Both the position numbers and the translations under genes were made by a program. A DNA stretch of 9,088 nucleotides from Eubacterium sp. CAG:252 (lineage in GTDB: Bacteria > Bacillota > Clostridia > Lachnospirales > Lachnospiraceae), in contig FR886326.1 in the NCBI GenBank assembly GCA_000436535.1, positions 34,286 to 43,373 on the forward strand. The letters are read 5' to 3'. Below, piece after piece: positions 5,390 to 9,088 of this stretch; position 1 is the stretch's first letter; each line of letters opens with the position of its first letter. Under the pieces are notes generated by a model, which was given only the letters and a program-made list of their open reading frames with translations, had not been told where the DNA came from and did not search any database.

Positions 5390-6787
5390 ATGGAACAGTA
5401 TTCTCGTAGATTTATTGAAGAACTCGCCAATCATATTGACCCAGTTATAATAGATTACTTTAATAAAAAGAAAAATCTATTACACTTCTCTGCTGCTGGT
5501 GTCACAGAACTTATTGACGAAACACTTATGGACTATCTTGATGGCAAGTCCAGCCGTGAAGATTTAATACCTATTATCAATAAAATTAAAAAATCAAGGC
5601 TTCAGAAAAGGTCGAGATGGTATAAGTCTTATATCAATGATATTGATACTATTAACATTGATGACCCTAAGCATCCACTTGCCAATATAGTTGTTATGGC
5701 TAAGACATTACCTGTAGATGATTACACCAAAATGTTTGGTGACAAAGACCTTGATGAAATTATTGATGATAAGAAAAAAGCTGCTACTCAATGGAAAAAT
5801 GACTCCAATAGTCTTCTTATAGACTTTCCTGGCATTTCTTCTTTAACTAATAATTCAATATATAACTCTTTAAAGAATGATTTAATTATCAGTGCATGGA
5901 AGTATATTGAGGATGAACTTGCTGGAAATATCGATTCTTATCTTAGACTATTTCCTGTCGACCTTGTTGATAAACCTTTGTTCAGCCCATCTTCTTTTAC
6001 ATTGATGATGGATACAGCTTCTAATAATCTTTTGAAGGAAATTATTACAGATGAAGACGGTAAGGAGCTTCTTGAAGTTACTGTTGATAGTGGTAAGTTA
6101 ACACCTCCTAAAGCTATGGATTCAAATGACTTAAAGCTTGTAAATGCATTTATATCTAATATAAATATGCAGGAATTCTACAAGGAAAAATCTGTTGTTG
6201 TCGATTTGAATACTCTAGGCAAGGAAGTTGTAGATTACCATGTTGGTAAGAATGTTATAAAGAAAATATCTAATTCCTGCCGTAAGCTGGTTGAATACAA
6301 CTTCTCATATGAAGAAGCTGGAAGTAAAATATACTTCAACTTATTTGATAATATTGTTATTAAGGAAGATGTTGAAAGACCTTATGCCATTGCTCAATTC
6401 GGTGAAATCTTAAGTAATGCTATTATTAAGAAGAAACTCATATCTATTACATCCGCTTCTTACGATGTTTTGGATAATAATCTTTCACGTATTATATGTT
6501 ATGCTATGAAGCGTGAACAGATAGCTAATCAAGAAACATTTATTGGTGAATATAATTATACATATTTTCAGAAAATTGTCAGGTTCAAGCTTAAGAACAA
6601 GAAAAAAAATCTTCAGTTAATTAAGGAATCTCTTCAGGAGTTTGTTGATAATAATATTGTTATTGACAGCTTTGAATTAAAGAACAATGTTTTTATTATT
6701 AAGTTTCTCCCTCTCTCAGCTGCTGAAATTCAGGATCTTAATTTTGATAAGACAAAGGTAATAGACGTTCCAACTGACTTTGACTGA
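5390..6787 (+). CDS. putative plasmid-type replication initiator (two winged helices, Rep_3-like)
   Basis: This 465-residue protein is not assigned with certainty. Residues 1-235 are charged and helical with no motif I know. The C-terminal half looks like the two winged-helix core of plasmid initiators. A first unit at about 243-375 has MDSNDLKLVNAFISNI, a helix-turn-helix-like stretch DLNTLGKEVVDYHVGKNVIK, a strand pair SKIYFNLFDNIVI, and DVLDNNLSRIICYAMKRE in the place of the LxSKYAxxLYE helix. A second unit at about 380-440 ends in ESLQEFVDNNIVIDSFELK and a beta pair, as in Rep_3 proteins. No membrane segment or signal peptide is seen. AAAGGAG six bases ahead of 5390 fixes the start. It is divergent from the recombinase-like gene and upstream of an iteron array. 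Alternatives are a transcription regulator or a partition protein. Confidence 0.5.
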   Translation: MEQYSRRFIEELANHIDPVIIDYFNKKKNLLHFSAAGVTELIDETLMDYLDGKSSREDLIPIINKIKKSRLQKRSRWYKSYINDIDTINIDDPKHPLANIVVMAKTLPVDDYTKMFGDKDLDEIIDDKKKAATQWKNDSNSLLIDFPGISSLTNNSIYNSLKNDLIISAWKYIEDELAGNIDSYLRLFPVDLVDKPLFSPSSFTLMMDTASNNLLKEIITDEDGKELLEVTVDSGKLTPPKAMDSNDLKLVNAFISNINMQEFYKEKSVVVDLNTLGKEVVDYHVGKNVIKKISNSCRKLVEYNFSYEEAGSKIYFNLFDNIVIKEDVERPYAIAQFGEILSNAIIKKKLISITSASYDVLDNNLSRIICYAMKREQIANQETFIGEYNYTYFQKIVRFKLKNKKKNLQLIKESLQEFVDNNIVIDSFELKNNVFIIKFLPLSAAEIQDLNFDKTKVIDVPTDFD

Positions 6788-6826
6788 ACTTATTAGTACT
6801 TTCGCATCTTAATTATTTATTATAAC

Positions 6827-6880
6827 AGCTCCGGCAGATATTAAGTTTTTATATATCTTAATATTTATCGGGGCTTTTTT
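6827..6880 (+). terminator. strong intrinsic terminator after the initiator-like gene
   Basis: The arms 6827-6845 and 6857-6875 pair at 18 of 19 positions (AGCTCCG with CGGGGCT, then ATATTAAG with CTTAATAT), close an 11-base AT loop, and run into six T. It begins 39 bp after the stop codon and isolates the initiator-like gene from the origin-like region. Confidence 0.92.
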
Positions 6881-7198
6881 ATCTCATTTCATGTTTTCTT
6901 TTTAATATCTATAATCTGATTCTATATATCCATATACTTGCTTTATTTATAGAAATAACTAATTAATGTCTACATTTTTTCTAGCTCTCTATCATTTTTA
7001 TTATATACTTTATTTTATGTAATATTTCTTGCTTATTTATATAATCATCATACTATTAGTTTTATTATAATTTTTGTCGTTTTTATTCTTTTTTTAAGAG
7101 ATATATTTCATTGCAATCAGCATGAAATCTATATTACTTTCTTTTTATAATTATATTTTATACTTTTTTTGATCTGAAATTTACTCCTCTCTAAATTA

Positions 7199-7292
7199 TG
7201 TAGATACTTTTAGAGTAATTTAATTCATTTTGTATTCGTACTGTAGATAAAAATGGAGTAATTTTTTATTATGTAGTCTTTTTCAGAGTAAT
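7199..7292 (+). repeat. iteron group 1, three 21-bp direct repeats
   Basis: The copies are at 7199-7219, 7242-7262 and 7272-7292, each fitting TGTAG-N10-GAGTAAT. Start-to-start distances are 43 and 30 bp. The second copy begins TGTAGATAA, one base away from a DnaA box on the opposite strand. These copies end in GAGTAAT, unlike those of group 2. Confidence 0.85.
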
Positions 7293-7424
7293 TTATAATT
7301 TTTTTTATAAAATATAGGTATTTTTATATTCTTTTTCTTTATATTAAGTATCTTATAATATATATTTTCTACATTTTTTTTATTTGATTTTAATTTTAAT
7401 GTCTACATTTTTGGCTTAAACACT

Positions 7425-7449
7425 GAGTTTGTGCAAATTGCACAAACTC
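7425..7449. repeat. perfect 25-bp palindrome
   Basis: GAGTTTGTGCAA (7425-7436) and TTGCACAAACTC (7438-7449) are exact reverse complements around one central A. It lies in the 180-bp gap between the two iteron groups. TCTACA half-sites flank it at 7401 and 7448. It is richer in G and C than its surroundings. It could be an operator for a dimeric protein, a cruciform, or a recombination or nicking site. Confidence 0.9.
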
Positions 7450-7585
7450 TACATACCCTTTTATATGCTATATGTAGACAAAAAAGTAGTAAAAAAGGCA
7501 AAATCTCTTTTTTTAAGGCTTCAAAAAAAATATATTAAAATTTCGTAGACAATTTTAGAGTAAAACATACCACTTTTTTAAAAAA

Positions 7586-7594
7586 TGTGGATAA
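7586..7594 (-). promoter_or_regulatory. DnaA box inside an iteron
   Basis: TGTGGATAA on the plus strand is TTATCCACA on the minus strand, an exact match to the DnaA box consensus TTATNCACA. It forms the first nine bases of the third iteron in group 2. Confidence 0.75.
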
Positions 7595-7627
7595 ATTTAG
7601 AGTAAAAAAATAACATTTTCTTATTTA

Positions 7628-7636
7628 TGTGGATAA
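7628..7636 (-). promoter_or_regulatory. DnaA box inside the last iteron
   Basis: This is a second exact TTATCCACA on the minus strand, in the same position of the next iteron, 42 bp from the first and in the same orientation. Confidence 0.75.
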
Positions 7637-7696
7637 TATATGAGTAAAATATCCGATTTGATTTTACTTCATAAAATTGCTAAATTATACAATAAA

Positions 7697-7702
7697 AGGA
7701 GG
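7697..7702 (+). promoter_or_regulatory. ribosome binding site that decides a TTG start
   Basis: AGGAGG within AAAAGGAGGTGA (7694-7705) is close to a perfect anti-16S match. The in-frame GTG at 7702 lies inside it and cannot be the start. The TTG at 7711 is 8 bases beyond and is ideally placed. Confidence 0.85.
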
Positions 7703-7710
7703 TGAGAAGT

Positions 7711-8889
7711 TTGGATAATTTTACAAATATTGGTAAAGCAGTGCTTATTCAGGCGCTTGGTATTCAGAAAAATTATACAACAATTATTGAAAATACTGTC
7801 GAAGTTGTTGATTATTCTAATCCATCGTGCTCTTCATGTAAATATAAAGCCATTATTGAGAACTTCGATAAAGACTCAGATATGTACAAGACAGCTTCTA
7901 CATATTGTGCGGATTGTCCCAATAAACTTCTCACAACCCAGAACGTAACAAAAAAAGTCTACCATAACGAAAAAAATCGCTATGGTTATAGACCTATGCT
8001 TAAATCTAATGCTTTAAAATTATTATTATTACTACATTTCTTTCATCCAGATCGATTTGGGATAATAAAAAATGTAGATACACGCGAAATAGCTCAGAAG
8101 CTTAATTGCAATATAAAGACAGTATGGAATAATCTTGAGATTTTATCAAGTTATACATACATATCTTATTCTAAAACTGATACATATTCTATAAATTTAA
8201 TATTAAATGATTATGAAAACTATTATCTTCCGGCTCACAAAAACGGAAGAGGTTTTTTAGTGCTTTCTTTTGATTTATTAAATAAAATAATATTACTTGA
8301 TTCATTAGTAACATTACGAATATATCTTCGAGAACTGATTAATCTTGATAATGCTAATCTTAAAGGGCAGGCAAGTGTCGACCATAAAACTTTTAAAGAC
8401 ATTCGACAGGTTCTTCCTGCTTATTGTAAACCTTGCATTATTAAAAAATCAATTGAAAATGCATCAACAGATATATTTACCACTTCTATTAATAATAATA
8501 TTATACGTTTTGAAATTGATAAACGTTATATTGCAAAAAATCAGAAAACTATTCTACTTCAGGAAACAACGGATAAATTAAAAAAGTTTATTATGGATTT
8601 TAATTCAGTTATACCGGAAGTTAATTCTGGTGAAATTCAACCTGAAAAGTACAATAGCTTTCTTCCAGTTGACTATGATATGGTATATTATAAGCTCATA
8701 TCAATAAAAAAGGATGAACTTGATGATCTTGCAAATATTGCCATACATTATTCATATGATTTAATGATGCTTGCTTTATCAAATGTTTACAAACAATATA
8801 TATTATTTGATAAACCTATTAAAAATCTTCCTGGTTTAGTATCATCAATTGTCAGATCTCAGTTAGATATTTTGAAAAAGGCTGCTTAG
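7711..8889 (+). CDS. zinc-finger / winged-helix DNA-binding protein, candidate origin-binding protein
   Basis: I do not recognise this 392-residue protein as a named family. Visible parts are four cysteines as CxxC-N22-CxxC (C40, C43, C66, C69), most likely a zinc-binding module, and a basic linker KNRYGYRPMLKSNALK. A winged-helix/helix-turn-helix follows (about 98-150) with TREIAQKLNCNIKTVWNNLEIL at 124-145. A second domain at about 185-270 (GFLVLSFDLLNKIILLDSLVTLRIYLREL, then FKDIRQVLP) resembles another winged helix. The C-terminal 120 residues are helical. There is no membrane segment. It starts directly behind seven iterons with a TTG codon. Its position suggests that it binds the iterons as an initiator or auto-regulator. 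A regulator of other element genes is the alternative. Its stop codon lies in a terminator loop. Confidence 0.7.
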   Translation: MDNFTNIGKAVLIQALGIQKNYTTIIENTVEVVDYSNPSCSSCKYKAIIENFDKDSDMYKTASTYCADCPNKLLTTQNVTKKVYHNEKNRYGYRPMLKSNALKLLLLLHFFHPDRFGIIKNVDTREIAQKLNCNIKTVWNNLEILSSYTYISYSKTDTYSINLILNDYENYYLPAHKNGRGFLVLSFDLLNKIILLDSLVTLRIYLRELINLDNANLKGQASVDHKTFKDIRQVLPAYCKPCIIKKSIENASTDIFTTSINNNIIRFEIDKRYIAKNQKTILLQETTDKLKKFIMDFNSVIPEVNSGEIQPEKYNSFLPVDYDMVYYKLISIKKDELDDLANIAIHYSYDLMMLALSNVYKQYILFDKPIKNLPGLVSSIVRSQLDILKKAA

Positions 8890-8902
8890 GCAGTCTTATT
8901 TT
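8878..8902 (+). terminator. terminator overlapping the stop codon
   Basis: AAGGCTGC (8878-8885) pairs with GCAGTCTT (8890-8897), with one G-U pair. The 4-base loop TTAG contains the TAG stop codon (8887-8889). ATTTT and a T-rich tail follow. Terminating ribosomes would sit on the hairpin, so termination of transcription may depend on translation. Confidence 0.7.
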
Positions 8903-9088
8903 CGTGCTCTCTTTTACATTATTTTAATTAATATCTATATTTTTTATCTGTACTTCATAAAATAATTCCATATATTTAATTTTATTAGTTATAATTATAT
9001 ACTATTTATATATAATTATATTTTTACGTTATTAATCATATTCTTTAATATAATCTAAGTTATTGTTTTTTATTTTATTACTATTTAA
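8903..9088. other. AT-rich tail with no gene
   Basis: This stretch is almost entirely A and T. I see no open reading frame with a ribosome site, no iteron copy and no clear hairpin with a T-run. It may continue into further non-coding DNA beyond the window. Confidence 0.5.

Larger units (their letters stand above)
7473..7648 (+). repeat. iteron group 2, four 21-bp direct repeats
   Basis: The copies are at 7473-7493, 7544-7564, 7586-7606 and 7628-7648. They fit YGTRGAY-N8-GAGTAAA; the first has TAGTAAA. The last three are evenly spaced at 42 bp start to start, four helical turns, so bound proteins would line up on one face. The last copy ends 62 bp before the start codon of the zinc-finger gene, so its product may bind here and control its own synthesis. 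Confidence 0.88.
6881..7693. other. AT-rich origin-like region with iterons, DnaA boxes and a palindrome
   Basis: More than 800 bp have no gene. Base composition is extreme: for example 7321-7380 has 6 G or C in 60. The top strand is T-rich up to about 7400 and becomes A-rich after about 7475, with the switch near the 25-bp palindrome. The region contains seven 21-bp direct repeats, two exact DnaA boxes, and scattered inverted half-sites GTCTACA or TCTACA (6968-6974, 7368-7373, 7401-7407, 7448-7453). It ends at the zinc-finger/winged-helix gene. Iterons plus DnaA boxes plus easily melted DNA next to a DNA-binding protein is the standard architecture of an iteron-controlled replication origin. 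An array of operators is the alternative. Confidence 0.7.

Noticed and set aside
7199..7648. CRISPR array
   Set aside because: The repeats are short, degenerate and unevenly spaced, have no distinct spacers of equal size, and no cas gene is present.
8345..8581. Open frame inside the zinc-finger gene
   Set aside because: It is an out-of-frame shadow in AT-rich coding sequence with no supporting start signals.

Overview
The window is very AT-rich. It has strong AGGAGG-type Shine-Dalgarno sites, a TTG start, textbook TTGACA/TATAAT-like promoters, and LexA boxes of the Gram-positive GAAC-N4-GTTC type. Together these point to a low-GC Firmicute. A gut or rumen Clostridia member such as a Lachnospiraceae species fits best, but that placement is an inference from style, not from a marker gene.

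Positions 1-1022 hold ordinary chromosomal genes read leftward: a tRNA-Gly(GCC) with its own consensus promoter and a strong terminator, then a HAD-family phosphatase of the phosphoglycolate phosphatase type.

Positions 1342-3810 hold a two-gene rightward operon. The first gene is a radical SAM protein of the 'putative DNA modification/repair' family (TIGR03916-like). The second is its usual partner, a DUF4130 protein (TIGR03915-like). The promoter (TTGAAA-N17-TATAAT) carries two perfect LexA-type operators 31 bp apart, so the pair is predicted to be SOS-controlled. The radical SAM protein ends in QLSLF, a match to the sliding-clamp-binding motif, and has a helix-hairpin-helix. All three features point to repair of damaged DNA at or near replication forks by a reaction not known to me. 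A candidate small RNA on the minus strand and convergent hairpins separate this operon from the next block.

Positions 4083-8900 look like the replication and control module of a plasmid, chromid or integrated element. A tyrosine-recombinase-like gene (minus) has lost most of its catalytic residues. It diverges from a 465-residue protein resembling a two-winged-helix plasmid initiator. The two promoters are back to back, and their -35 boxes form one inverted repeat. After a strong terminator comes about 800 bp of extremely AT-rich non-coding DNA. It contains seven 21-bp direct repeats (iterons), two of which contain an exact DnaA box, and a perfect 25-bp palindrome between the two iteron groups. 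It ends at a zinc-finger/winged-helix protein (392 residues, TTG start). This arrangement is what a replication origin with its initiator would look like. Neither the origin nor either initiator assignment is proven by the sequence alone.

The last 200 bases are AT-rich and contain no gene I can support.
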